Source: Pyrinomonadaceae bacterium MAG19_C2-C3 (GTDB lineage Bacteria; Acidobacteriota; Blastocatellia; Pyrinomonadales; Pyrinomonadaceae). From it: a stretch of 64,000 nt of DNA. Position numbers and translations under genes: made by a program. Shown piece after piece: positions 32,563 to 42,031 of this stretch; within the stretch, counting starts at the first letter, position 1; every line of letters begins with the position of its first letter. The DNA is taken from NCBI GenBank assembly GCA_024330265.1, contig JANDLT010000025.1:1-64000 (forward strand), given 5' to 3'. Under the pieces are notes generated by a model. The model had not been told where the DNA came from and did not search any database. It saw only the letters and a program-made list of their open reading frames with translations.

Positions 32563-35500
32563 ATGCAACGTAGTGTCTACGGGCGCGTCCCCGCCCTCAT
32601 CGCCCTCGTTTTTGCCTTCACCCTCACCACTCTCGCGCAAGATTTCCGCGCCACCCTGACCGGACGTGTCACCGATTCCAACGGCGCGGCGGTTTCAGGG
32701 GCGCAGGTGACAATCACGAATTCACAAACCAATATCGAATCAACCGCCACGACGAACGAAGAAGGCAATTACACCGTGCCGTTTCTCCAACCGGGCGACT
32801 ACAGGGTCACGGTCGGAGCGACGGGGTTCGCCACGACGGTCAACGACGTACTCACGCTTTTCACCGCCTCCACGCGCACCTTCGATGTCGCGCTCGAAGT
32901 CGGCGGATTAGACCAGACCGTGGTCGTCACCGCCGATGCTTCCATCATTGACGCGGACACGGCATCGCGCGGACAGGTTATCGAAAACGCCCGCATCAAC
33001 GAGTTGCCCCTAGTCGGTCGCAATCCGCTTAACCTCGCCACGCTCGCCCCCGGCGTTACGTTTAACGGTAACCCGCAATTCAATCGCCCGTTCGACAACG
33101 GCGATAACGTCAACTTTTCGATTAACGGCGGACTCAACCGTCACAACGAATTCTTGCTTGACGGCGCACCGAACAACGCCAACACCGATGCCAACGCGAG
33201 TCGCACGGTGAGCAGCAACAACATCGCTTTTGTACCGTCGGCGGAAGCGACCGAAGAGTTTAAGATACAGACCAACACCTACGATTCGCAGTTCGGGCGC
33301 ACGGGCGGCGGCACGATTAACATCACCATCAAAGCCGGTGGAAGCGATTTTCACGGCTCGGTTTATGAATTCGCCAGACGTTACCAGTTGGACGCAAATC
33401 GTTTTTCCAACAACGCGCGTGGCACGTTCGCCTCCGGTCCTTTCGTCGGGCAGGAAGTCTCTCCGCGCTTCGGCAGAGACCAGACGACGGGTGAGAATCT
33501 CGGCGGTCCGAAAATTGACCAGTACGGCTTCGTGGTTTCCGGTCCCGTACTTCTTCCGAACTTTGGCGAGGGTGGTCCCGTATTCCTCCGCGACAATAAG
33601 ACGTTCTTTTTGTTCAACGCCGAAAGATACAAAGAATCGAATCCGCAACCGGGCTTTACCACCGTCCCGACGCTGTTGGAGCGCATGGGCGATTTCTCGC
33701 AATCCGGCGTCGTAATCTACAATCCGCTTAGCACGCGCCCCGACCCGGCTAATCCCGGACGGTTCATACGCGACCCGTACCTCGGCAACATCATTCCGGT
33801 TGCCGGAAGTCCCGGTTGTGGCGTCACCATCGCCTGTATCAACCCCGTCGGACAGGCGATTATCAATGGCTTTTCGCTTCCAAACTTCGGCGCACCAACA
33901 TTAAGGTTTGGTAATTTTTATCTTAGTCCGGGTCTCGGCACGGATGACTTTTACTCGTACATCGCCCGCGTTGACCATCAGTTCAGCGAACGCCAGAGCA
34001 TGTTCGTCCGTTTTGTGAACAACCGTCGTGACCAGTTCCAGTTCGGCGGCAACAATCGTGTCGGGTTAGGTACCGACCAGCAAGGTCCCTTAGTGCGTGA
34101 AAACTACGGCGCGGTGATTGATTCGCTGACCACGCTTTCGGCGACCGCGATTCTAAACGCGCGCCTTAGTTTCACACGCTTCGCGGCAGTGACCATGCGG
34201 CAGGCATCATCGCCATTTGACACCACCAGCATCGGCTTCTCACCGGCTTTCACAAACGCCCGTCCGGTTTCCATTGTGCCGCGCATAGGTTTCAGTGACC
34301 CCGCCGGCGGGATTGCCGAATTCGGTTCGCGCAACCCGAACGCGAACATCACCAATTCGTTTAGTGTGCCGGTTTTTCTGACGAAAATCGCGGGCAAACA
34401 CACGTTAAAGTTTGGCGGCGAATACCGCCGCTTTCAGGTTAATCAATCGGGCGGCTCGTTCAATTTCGGCGGCGGGGCGTTCTGTTTCACCAATGCCTTC
34501 AGTGCGCGCGATCCACAAAATCTCGGCGCAACCGGAGGTGCCGCGTTTGCCGACTTATTGCTTGGTACGCCGTCAGCAAGTGGTGGTTGCAGTGGTAACG
34601 TGTCGGGTACTTTTCTCGACAACACTTCGCCCACCACTTTCCAATCGGCTTATTACGCCGCGTTCATTCAGGACGATTTCAAAGTCACGCCGAAATTGAC
34701 TTTGAACCTGGGCTTCCGTTACGACTACGAACAACCGCCGACCGAGCGTTTCAACCGCCAGAATCGCGGCTTCGCGTTTGACCAAGCCAACCCGCTCGCG
34801 GCAGCCGTGAGAAACGCTTCGACGACGGATTGCCCGTCGTGCGCCAACCTGACGGGCGGCTTGCTTTTCGCGGGCGTGGGTGGACAACCGGAACAGGCGT
34901 TTGAACGCGACCTCAATAACTTCCAACCGCGCATCGGCGCAGCGTATCAACTCAACGATAAGACCGTCCTGCGCGGCGGTTACGGACTCTATTACTTTCC
35001 GTCGGCTGAATACGGCGGCGCGTCCGGCTTCAGCGTCATCACGCCGTTCACAGGGACATTGCCGGTCACCACAACCCAACCGCAGAACCAATTCACCCCG
35101 CGCGCCGATGCTTTCAACAATCCTTTCCCGAACGGTTTAACCCAACCCACCGGCTCATCACTCGGACAGCTGACGCAACTTGGCACCAACATCACCTTCA
35201 CCAACCCGGAGCGCGATATTCCGTTCATTCATCAGTACTCGGCGGGCATCCAACGCGAACTGCCGTACCGCTTGAAACTTGATGTTTCCTACGTCGGCAG
35301 TCGCAGCCGCGATATTCTAACGGGCGACGCGCAAAGCTCCGGCGCACGTAATATCAACGTCAACTCCGCCGAACAGATCGCGCGCTTCCGGCAAGACCCG
35401 ACATTCTTCAACGCCCCGGTCACGAATCCATTCGCCGGACTTATTCCAAGCAACGCGGGATTGAACGGCGCGACGACAGCGCGGCAAAATCTGTTGCGTC

Positions 35501-36432
35501 CGTTTCCGCAGTTCGGTTCGGTGGCGTTTGTCGGAGAGAACATCGGCAGACTCGATTACAACTCGCTGCAAGCCAGCCTCGAAAAACGCCTTAGTCGCGG
35601 ACTTGTCGGAGTCGTCTCCTATACCTTCTCGAAGAACATCGCCGCGCTCGGTTTCCTCAATGACCAAGACGCCGAACCGACGAGAGCAATCGCGGATTTC
35701 GATAGCCCGCACGTTCTTGTAGCGAGTGCCGTATATCAAATTCCAATTGGTCGCGGACGCCGTTTCTTAGGCGATGCCGGTAAAGCCACGAACCTACTAC
35801 TCGGCGGTTTCGAGTACAACATCATCGCTCAATATCGCACCGGACTCCCGATAAATCTTCCGGGAAACGCCGATTTAATCGCCGATCCGAGAATTGACAA
35901 CTCGGAGATAAGCAATCCGAATGTGGCGAATTATTCGGGGTCTTACTTCAATAACTGTGTGCTTCAGCTTAATGGTACGCAATTACCTATTGGCAGCATC
36001 CTTAACGGCTCTCCCGTAGTTGCCAATACTACTTTGCCCAACGGCAGTATGGTGTTCATCTTGCCTAACAACACCAGTGTGCAGTTTGTAAGTAATGCTT
36101 CCGGTTCGCGTAATAATGTGCGGCAGACGTGTACTAACCCGGCGTTCGCATTACGCAACACTGGAAACACACTGCGTACATCCCCGCTCCGGTTGAGCAA
36201 TCTGCGTCAGCCGTCGGCGACGGTGTTTGATATGTCGCTCAACAAATCATTCATTTTCACCGAGAGCATTCGCGCTCAATTCCGTGTGGAAGCCTTCAAT
36301 GTGTTCAACACTCCGTTGTTTGGCAGCCCTGACACGAATGTGACGGGTAATAATTTCGGCATCTTGAATCCCAACAACGGACAGCGCAACATTCCGCGCC
36401 AAATCCAACTCGGCTTCAAGTTCCTTTTCTAA
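32563..36432 (+). CDS. TonB-dependent receptor, Oar-like, with carboxypeptidase-regulatory domain
   Basis: 1289 residues with a strong ribosome site (AGGAGG, 5 nt from ATG). Signal peptide residues 1-26. Residues ~27-110 form the carboxypeptidase-regulatory domain (ATLTGRVTDSNGAAVSGA). The plug follows (~120-250: QGQVIENARINELPLVGRN and VNFSINGG). A large 22-strand-type barrel fills the rest and ends with the aromatic LGFKFLF. This is the common Acidobacteriota receptor type that imports oligosaccharides or plant/fungal glycan fragments. Its position at the head of a glycosidase locus implies it imports oligosaccharides released there. No adjacent SusD homologue is present. Confidence 0.9.
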   Translation: MQRSVYGRVPALIALVFAFTLTTLAQDFRATLTGRVTDSNGAAVSGAQVTITNSQTNIESTATTNEEGNYTVPFLQPGDYRVTVGATGFATTVNDVLTLFTASTRTFDVALEVGGLDQTVVVTADASIIDADTASRGQVIENARINELPLVGRNPLNLATLAPGVTFNGNPQFNRPFDNGDNVNFSINGGLNRHNEFLLDGAPNNANTDANASRTVSSNNIAFVPSAEATEEFKIQTNTYDSQFGRTGGGTINITIKAGGSDFHGSVYEFARRYQLDANRFSNNARGTFASGPFVGQEVSPRFGRDQTTGENLGGPKIDQYGFVVSGPVLLPNFGEGGPVFLRDNKTFFLFNAERYKESNPQPGFTTVPTLLERMGDFSQSGVVIYNPLSTRPDPANPGRFIRDPYLGNIIPVAGSPGCGVTIACINPVGQAIINGFSLPNFGAPTLRFGNFYLSPGLGTDDFYSYIARVDHQFSERQSMFVRFVNNRRDQFQFGGNNRVGLGTDQQGPLVRENYGAVIDSLTTLSATAILNARLSFTRFAAVTMRQASSPFDTTSIGFSPAFTNARPVSIVPRIGFSDPAGGIAEFGSRNPNANITNSFSVPVFLTKIAGKHTLKFGGEYRRFQVNQSGGSFNFGGGAFCFTNAFSARDPQNLGATGGAAFADLLLGTPSASGGCSGNVSGTFLDNTSPTTFQSAYYAAFIQDDFKVTPKLTLNLGFRYDYEQPPTERFNRQNRGFAFDQANPLAAAVRNASTTDCPSCANLTGGLLFAGVGGQPEQAFERDLNNFQPRIGAAYQLNDKTVLRGGYGLYYFPSAEYGGASGFSVITPFTGTLPVTTTQPQNQFTPRADAFNNPFPNGLTQPTGSSLGQLTQLGTNITFTNPERDIPFIHQYSAGIQRELPYRLKLDVSYVGSRSRDILTGDAQSSGARNINVNSAEQIARFRQDPTFFNAPVTNPFAGLIPSNAGLNGATTARQNLLRPFPQFGSVAFVGENIGRLDYNSLQASLEKRLSRGLVGVVSYTFSKNIAALGFLNDQDAEPTRAIADFDSPHVLVASAVYQIPIGRGRRFLGDAGKATNLLLGGFEYNIIAQYRTGLPINLPGNADLIADPRIDNSEISNPNVANYSGSYFNNCVLQLNGTQLPIGSILNGSPVVANTTLPNGSMVFILPNNTSVQFVSNASGSRNNVRQTCTNPAFALRNTGNTLRTSPLRLSNLRQPSATVFDMSLNKSFIFTESIRAQFRVEAFNVFNTPLFGSPDTNVTGNNFGILNPNNGQRNIPRQIQLGFKFLF

Positions 36433-36454
36433 AGGCGATTCATCCGAACGCTCA

Positions 36455-36492
36455 AAGGCGGGCTTCCCTTTTATAAAAGGGAAGCCCGCCTT
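36455..36492. terminator. Perfect 38-bp palindrome, bidirectional terminator
   Basis: A 17-bp stem with TATA in the loop (AAGGCGGGCTTCCCTTT and its complement) sits 22 bp after the receptor stop. It can terminate the receptor transcript from the left and the GH36 transcript from the right. Confidence 0.75.
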
Positions 36493-36523
36493 ACTTGTCT
36501 GTGCATGAATAAAAAGCTGTGTC

Positions 36524-36735
36524 TTCACCGCGTTAGCGGTGGCTTGAATTTAGCCGTGCGTTTTAACGCACGGTAGGTGGTGACAACATCCGTCGTCGCG
36601 TCAGCGACGATTGAAAAACGCCGGACATGTTCAAGCGTCGCTGCCGCGACGACGATTCGATTCCTTTGCTTTCCGTGCGTTGAAACGCACGGCTAAATTC
36701 ATCACATCGCTACGCGATGATTTATGCACAGGCTT
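36524..36735. repeat. 212-bp inverted repeat, left copy
   Basis: Matches 41798-42009 in reverse complement with a single mismatch by my reading. Contains GCCGTGCG/CGCACGGC hairpins and GCGACGAC/GTCGTCGC stems. The two copies bracket the GH36 and GH92 genes. Confidence 0.92.
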
Positions 36736-36770
36736 GTCCTATCGTAAAGAGAATTGAGCGGACGGCAATC

Positions 36771-39110
36771 TTAACGACTTGACGTGAGAGTGACGCGGAT
36801 TTCCCGTTCGCCTGTTTGATTGGCGAAACTCATTTGCGGGACGCGCAACAAGCCTTGCCTGTATGTGTAATCGGACGGCTTTAATTCGCGTCCGTCAAGC
36901 GTGACCTTTAACGGTGAGCCTTCGAGCCACGCGGCGAAATCTCCGGCTTGAATCAAACGTATGATTGCCTGATTTCCCTGACGATTGTGTGAAACGATTG
37001 CCGCCGGACTTAAATACTTGTCGAGCAGACCGAATACTGCGATGCCGTCATTCACGGGACTTAAAGTGAAAAGGTCGAACCCGTTTTCGTTAAGGCTTAA
37101 AGGCAGAGCCGGACGCTTCGCATCGAGTAGCGTCACCGTTTCATCGCCGCGCCGATAAACCGCCACTTTAGTCGGCGCGCCGCTTTGCCCGACGGCTAAT
37201 CCCTTGATGTCGGTCAGGCTAAGTTTTCCCGTCACGGTGGGCGCGCTCTTGTTGACGTTGAAGGCGGCGACCGTGACGGCGTTGATGCCGGGTCGCGTGA
37301 TGTGTCCGAAGATTTTCAAGGGAACGGGTTCGAGTGCGGCATCGGTGAGCATCATGTCGCGTGTCACCTGACCGGGCGCGTCGAGCATCAATAATCGTCC
37401 GTCGGAGAAGATTAAACGGCGTAAAAGTTCGGGTCGCTCCTTGCCCGGTTCGTCTGTGAAATAGACGGGTCCGCCGCTTATCGCGCGGGCAATCGTGTGG
37501 ACTTCGGCGTTCGGGTCGTGCGTCTGAAACATGTCCCAATCGGGATAGGCGAAGTTCGATGTCCAGAACGTGTTATAAGCGTTTTGATAGATATGCTCTT
37601 TCGCGTTCTGCGGATTGTCGGGCAGGTAGTCGTCGCTGTTGCGCGCGAGGTTGGAGAACTTCCAGTTATAAGCGTTCTCTAAAGTCATCTCCATGCAGTT
37701 GAGGACGTTGACGCTTGGCGTGCGGTTCGCATCTCCGGCAACGCCTTTGGCGAGATGCTTGCGCGCCGCCGTTTGTAAGTTGCGTTGGCTGCCGCCGCCC
37801 GATGTGTAGAGCGGCAGAAAGCCGTTCGTGAATTTGGCATTGCTCGATTGGTTGTCAATCTTGACGAAATCGTAGCCCCAACTCTCAAGGCGCGCGTACC
37901 AGTCATCGAAGAAATCCGAGTCCGCTGCTTCGCGCGGGTCGGGCAAAGCTTTGCCGTCAATGCCGGTGAACAGTTTATGTTTTCGCCCGATGTCGGAATC
38001 TTTATTCACGCCGTCCCAGTAACCTTGAAACGTGTGCCACACGCCGACGTGCGGGATGCGATACTCGTCGCGCAGGGTTTTAGCCAACCCTGCCAGCCCG
38101 TTCGGAAACTTTTTCGGGTCAGCCTCAAAGCCGTCGAGTTTGTTCTCGTTGATGTCGAGCCAGCCGTCATCAACGAGAACGAAGCCGACGGGAATGTTTT
38201 GGTCACGAAGCGAACGCACGCTGTTGATGATTTTCCCTTCCGTCACCTCTTTGTAATATGTGTTCCACGAACACCAGCCGAGAGAGCGAAAAATCTCTGG
38301 ATAATTTTTCTCCCAACGCAGGCTTCCGTACTGTTCACTCGCCGCGAAAGCCGTTTGATAAGCGTCGCGCGTCAAGCGGTACGGGTCATCGGAAGCGGCA
38401 TAGGCGAACAAAGGGATGCGGCGCGGCTTGAAGTTCGGGGCGTTGCTTGAAGACGAAACGCGAAACTCATAACGGTAATCAATATCGGCGACGCCTAACT
38501 CCGAAATCATCCCGTCACCCGCGAGCGGAACGAGTAAATGGAACTTCTCGTTTTGCATACGCCGCCACAACAGGAGTTGATTGGCGGGCGGAAGGTAACG
38601 GTAGTCAGAAGTAAAGACGGGAGCCGTCCAGTAAAGCTTGAACCGCTTGAGAGCCATACCGCGTGCGTAAGCGTCCAAGTGCATCAGAAGTTGAACGCCG
38701 TCGGTCGGCGCAAGGTCAGTGCCTTGATAATCAACAAATGCCACCGTCACGTCAGGGCGAAGATAATGACGGACTTCGAGAAACGCGCTGACGGCTTTCG
38801 CGGAAGCATTCGGGTTCGGTGTCTTGGGATTCAAGCGAAAGCGAGAACGCTCGAACTCGCCCGCTTCATCACGGGCTTTGTCCTGATTAACCGCTTCCAG
38901 TTCGCCCGTCACCGCCGTCCCGTCACTCAAACGCAAGCGCAGTTTCATGTCGGTAAAGATGTTGCCGTCCGACGTGTTCATCTGTAAGACACCACCTTTG
39001 AGCGTCAAACCAAATGGCGAATCGGGTTGTTGATTGCCGGACGCGAACAGGTTCGCGTAACAGGCGATAACGAGTAAGAGGGAAGCCGTCAGGTGTCGTT
39101 TTGAAATCAT
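36771..39110 (-). CDS. GH36 Sip1/raffinose-synthase-like alpha-galactosidase
   Basis: 779 residues with a signal peptide (residues 1-24). The catalytic barrel has GWCSWNTYYKEVTEG, VLVDDGWLDI, the nucleophile in FVKIDNQSS (Asp419) and acid/base region YPDWDMFQT (Asp524 or Asp526). WHTFQGYWDGV is the Sip1/raffinose-synthase landmark. The bacterial branch hydrolyses alpha-galactosides rather than making raffinose. Its large N-terminal beta-domain is present and intact. It lies inside the 212-bp inverted repeat pair, divergent to the receptor gene. Confidence 0.83.
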   Translation of the reverse strand: MISKRHLTASLLLVIACYANLFASGNQQPDSPFGLTLKGGVLQMNTSDGNIFTDMKLRLRLSDGTAVTGELEAVNQDKARDEAGEFERSRFRLNPKTPNPNASAKAVSAFLEVRHYLRPDVTVAFVDYQGTDLAPTDGVQLLMHLDAYARGMALKRFKLYWTAPVFTSDYRYLPPANQLLLWRRMQNEKFHLLVPLAGDGMISELGVADIDYRYEFRVSSSSNAPNFKPRRIPLFAYAASDDPYRLTRDAYQTAFAASEQYGSLRWEKNYPEIFRSLGWCSWNTYYKEVTEGKIINSVRSLRDQNIPVGFVLVDDGWLDINENKLDGFEADPKKFPNGLAGLAKTLRDEYRIPHVGVWHTFQGYWDGVNKDSDIGRKHKLFTGIDGKALPDPREAADSDFFDDWYARLESWGYDFVKIDNQSSNAKFTNGFLPLYTSGGGSQRNLQTAARKHLAKGVAGDANRTPSVNVLNCMEMTLENAYNWKFSNLARNSDDYLPDNPQNAKEHIYQNAYNTFWTSNFAYPDWDMFQTHDPNAEVHTIARAISGGPVYFTDEPGKERPELLRRLIFSDGRLLMLDAPGQVTRDMMLTDAALEPVPLKIFGHITRPGINAVTVAAFNVNKSAPTVTGKLSLTDIKGLAVGQSGAPTKVAVYRRGDETVTLLDAKRPALPLSLNENGFDLFTLSPVNDGIAVFGLLDKYLSPAAIVSHNRQGNQAIIRLIQAGDFAAWLEGSPLKVTLDGRELKPSDYTYRQGLLRVPQMSFANQTGEREIRVTLTSSR

Positions 39111-39120
39111 GATTTGGTCT

Positions 39121-39340
39121 TAGAGCATGTTTGGAAAAATTTCTATTCCCCGAAGGGGATAAATTCAATAGCGTCGGGCAACGCCCGACGAACGGAGTAA
39201 GACGTGTGTTCCGACCCTGAAAGGGTCGAATAATCCGAAGCTATGCGACCCTTTCAGGGTCGGGATTCAATCGCTTCTCAGACGTAGGGCGTTGCCCTAC
39301 GCTATTGAATCCGTCGCTTTCAGCGACAAAACTTTTCACA
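39121..39340. repeat. Hairpin-rich intergenic element, third type
   Basis: Six or more hairpins: CCCCGAAGGGG, CGTCGGGC/GCCCGACG, CGACCCTGAAAGGGTCG, CGACCCTTTCAGGGTCG, GTAGGGC/GCCCTAC and GTCGCTTTCAGCGAC. ATTCAATAGCGT (39163-39174) is inverted at 39299-39310, giving the element paired ends. No clear target duplication was found. It separates the GH92 and GH36 genes. Confidence 0.8.
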
Positions 39341-39395
39341 CTAAGAGCGTGTGGTTGTTGTGTGCCGTTTTGTTCTCGAATTAACGAACCGCCGC

Positions 39396-41762
39396 CTAAT
39401 TCGTCATACCTTCATTGAAGGAAGGCGGGGCGGCGGACGGTTCACTCGCCCATTTGAAATTCGGAGTATCGCCGAGTGTGAAGTGAAGCGTTCCGCCGTC
39501 CGCGATAGATTCAAACGGCAGCCACGTTTTGTTATAAGGCTTGCCGTTTAGACGAAGTTCTTGAACGTAAAATGTTTTGGAAGATGCGTTCTGTCCGGTG
39601 ATTTTCAACTGCTTTTTCCCGTCACGAAGGCGAAGCGTGATGTTTGGAAACAGCGGGCTATTTATCGTGAAACCGCCGACGCCCGGAATCGCCGGATATA
39701 AACCGATGGCGGCGAACACGACCCATGAACTCGTCGCGCCGAGGTCGTCATTGCCGGGCAAGCCGCCCGCATCGGCGGTGAACAGTTCGGTCAATGCGCG
39801 TCTGGTTATTGCCTGAGTTTTATACGGCGCGCCCGCGAAATTGTAAGCCCACGGCACGGCGAACACGGGTTCGTTGCCGATGAAAAAGTACGGGCGGTCG
39901 GGTCCGGCGTTTAGTTCCGTAAAGAAACTGTCGAGCCGCTTGATGACCGCTTCATCGCCGCCGATGCGGTCGAACAGAGCGCGCATGTTGTGCGGAATCA
40001 TCCATGTATATTGAACCGCGTTGCCCTCGACATAAGACTTATGGCTTTCGGGTCGCCACGGCAATTCTTTCTTATACAACATCGCTTTGAAGTCGAAGCC
40101 GGGCAGCCAAGAGCCGTCCGCCCATCGCCCGCGTATGTACTTGTGCTGCGGGTCAAAGAGAACAACCCACTTCTGCGCGCGGCGCATCATCTCGCGGTAT
40201 GTGTTCATATCGCCAAGTGATTTGGCGAACTGCGCGAGTGAAAAATCGGCAATCATGTATTCAAGCGCGACGGACGGCGAACCCCGCAATCCTTTCTGCT
40301 CCATAGGGATGTAGCCGCGCTCTATGTACTCGGCAAGCCCGTTGCGTTGCGGGTAAGTCTTGGATTTCGCCGCCGTGTCGGTCGCACCTTTTATCATCGC
40401 TTTGAGAGCCGCGCGGGTGTCGAAGTCGCGCGCACCGAAGGCGTAAGAACTCGCAATAATCGGAACTGACGGGTCGCCGTACATCGCTCCGCTTTCATCG
40501 TTGGCGACCGCCCAAATCGGCAGCCCGCCGCCTTGCTCGGCGTCAAGGATGAGCGATTGCGCCATGTCGCTCGCCTCTTTCGGAAACAACAAGGCGATAA
40601 GCGGTGCTTCCGAACGATAGATGTCCCAGCCGGAAAAGTTTGTGTACTGCGTGTGATTTTTATCGGCGTGAACGCCGTCATCAAAGCCTATGTACTCGCC
40701 GTTCGCGTCGCTGAAGACGTTCGGGTGCAGCAGCGTGTGATAAAGCGCGGAATAGAAAATCTGCTTTTCGGCAAGCGTCCCGCCTTCGACTTCGATACGG
40801 CGCAATGCTTCATTCCATCGCGCACTCGCCTGAGCGCGCACATCGTCAAAATCCCAACGCGGATTCTCGGCACGCAAATTTGAAAGCGCATTCCGCGTGC
40901 TTATATACGAGATGCCGACCTTCATCCGCACCGTCCTGTTTGACGTGGTATCGAAGGTGACAAAGGCTGCGGTCTTCGCTCCTTTGACGGCGCGTGCGCC
41001 GCGTGTGAGCGTCGCATCTTGCCATGTCCCCGTCGCCTTGAAAGGGCGGTCGAACTCGGCGGCAAAATAGAGTTTGTATTTATTGCGTGTACCGCAGAAA
41101 CCGCCGCTCGTAACCGAACCCGTGACCTGATTGTCACCGATGATTTGCGCTTCGGCGTCGGTCACGCCCGATGCGTTGCGATTGATGTTGATGAGCATCG
41201 TCGCGTCGGGCGTGGACGGATATGTGAAGACGCCGAACCCCGTGCGCGTGGTCGCGGTGAGATTTACTTTGACGCCTGACTCTAACGCGACTTCGTAGAA
41301 ACCGGGCGCGGCTTTTTCGTTCGCGTGCGAGAACTTCGCCGTATAAGCGTTCGGGTCTGAAACGGCTTCCCCGACCATCGGCATAAACGGCACATCGCCA
41401 AAGACGGGACAGCCCGGACCTGAAAGATGCGTCAGGCTGAAGCCGCGAATCGCAGTGTCGTGATAGAGATAACTGCCGCGTTCATTTTCACCGAAACCGT
41501 TCTCCGTGTCGGGACTCCACTGAATCATTCCGAAAGGCATCGTCACGCCGGGAAACGTGTTGCCGCTTGAGTTGCCGCCCAAGTAATCGGGCAGCGGTGA
41601 ATTGCCCGTGCCGATAAACGGGTTGACGTATTGCACTAAGTCGGCTGTCCTCTGCGGTATAGATTCAGGCGCAGAAGAATTTATCGGGGATGAAGCGGCG
41701 AGGAGAACGTGCGGAGAAAGGAGACCGCACGTTAAGACCAGAACAACAAATTTCTTGAACAT
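39396..41762 (-). CDS. Secreted GH92 alpha-mannosidase
   Basis: 788 residues starting at ATG 41762, with CAGGA just upstream; the frame upstream (MIYAQASN) is encoded by the right inverted repeat. A signal peptide is followed by YVNPFIGTGNSP and GNTFPGVTMPFGM, the GH92 N-terminal domain signature. The catalytic (alpha/alpha)6 domain has SGWDIYRSEAPL and GNDDLGATSSWVVFAAIGLYP, with the expected acidic residues. GH92 enzymes are calcium-dependent exo-alpha-mannosidases acting on N-glycans and yeast mannan. Together with three GH38 enzymes in the window this supports mannose removal from host or fungal glycoproteins. Confidence 0.9.
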   Translation of the reverse strand: MFKKFVVLVLTCGLLSPHVLLAASSPINSSAPESIPQRTADLVQYVNPFIGTGNSPLPDYLGGNSSGNTFPGVTMPFGMIQWSPDTENGFGENERGSYLYHDTAIRGFSLTHLSGPGCPVFGDVPFMPMVGEAVSDPNAYTAKFSHANEKAAPGFYEVALESGVKVNLTATTRTGFGVFTYPSTPDATMLININRNASGVTDAEAQIIGDNQVTGSVTSGGFCGTRNKYKLYFAAEFDRPFKATGTWQDATLTRGARAVKGAKTAAFVTFDTTSNRTVRMKVGISYISTRNALSNLRAENPRWDFDDVRAQASARWNEALRRIEVEGGTLAEKQIFYSALYHTLLHPNVFSDANGEYIGFDDGVHADKNHTQYTNFSGWDIYRSEAPLIALLFPKEASDMAQSLILDAEQGGGLPIWAVANDESGAMYGDPSVPIIASSYAFGARDFDTRAALKAMIKGATDTAAKSKTYPQRNGLAEYIERGYIPMEQKGLRGSPSVALEYMIADFSLAQFAKSLGDMNTYREMMRRAQKWVVLFDPQHKYIRGRWADGSWLPGFDFKAMLYKKELPWRPESHKSYVEGNAVQYTWMIPHNMRALFDRIGGDEAVIKRLDSFFTELNAGPDRPYFFIGNEPVFAVPWAYNFAGAPYKTQAITRRALTELFTADAGGLPGNDDLGATSSWVVFAAIGLYPAIPGVGGFTINSPLFPNITLRLRDGKKQLKITGQNASSKTFYVQELRLNGKPYNKTWLPFESIADGGTLHFTLGDTPNFKWASEPSAAPPSFNEGMTN

Positions 41763-41797
41763 GATTTTTCCTGACAAGAGTTCCAACCAAGTGTTTG

Positions 41798-42009
41798 AAG
41801 CCTGTGCATAAATCATCGCGTAGCGATGTGATGAATTTAGCCGTGCGTTTCAACGCACGGAAAGCAAAGGAATCGAATCGTCGTCGCGGCAGCGACGCTT
41901 GAACATGTCCGGCGTTTTTCAATCGTCGCTGACGCGACGACGGATGTTGTCACCACCTACCGTGCGTTAAAACGCACGGCTAAATTCAAGCCACCGCTCA
42001 CGCGGTGAA
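41798..42009. repeat. 212-bp inverted repeat, right copy
   Basis: Reverse-complement copy of 36524-36735 (the one mismatch is T versus G in CGT-AGCGGT). It lies between the GH92 start and the GH3 stop and supplies the upstream frame of the GH92 gene. Confidence 0.92.
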
Positions 42010-42031
42010 AACACCGCAACACAATCAAATT

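Noticed and set aside
36771-39110. True raffinose synthase
   Set aside because: Bacterial Sip1-like members with export signals are hydrolases; sucrose-based synthesis would not be periplasmic.
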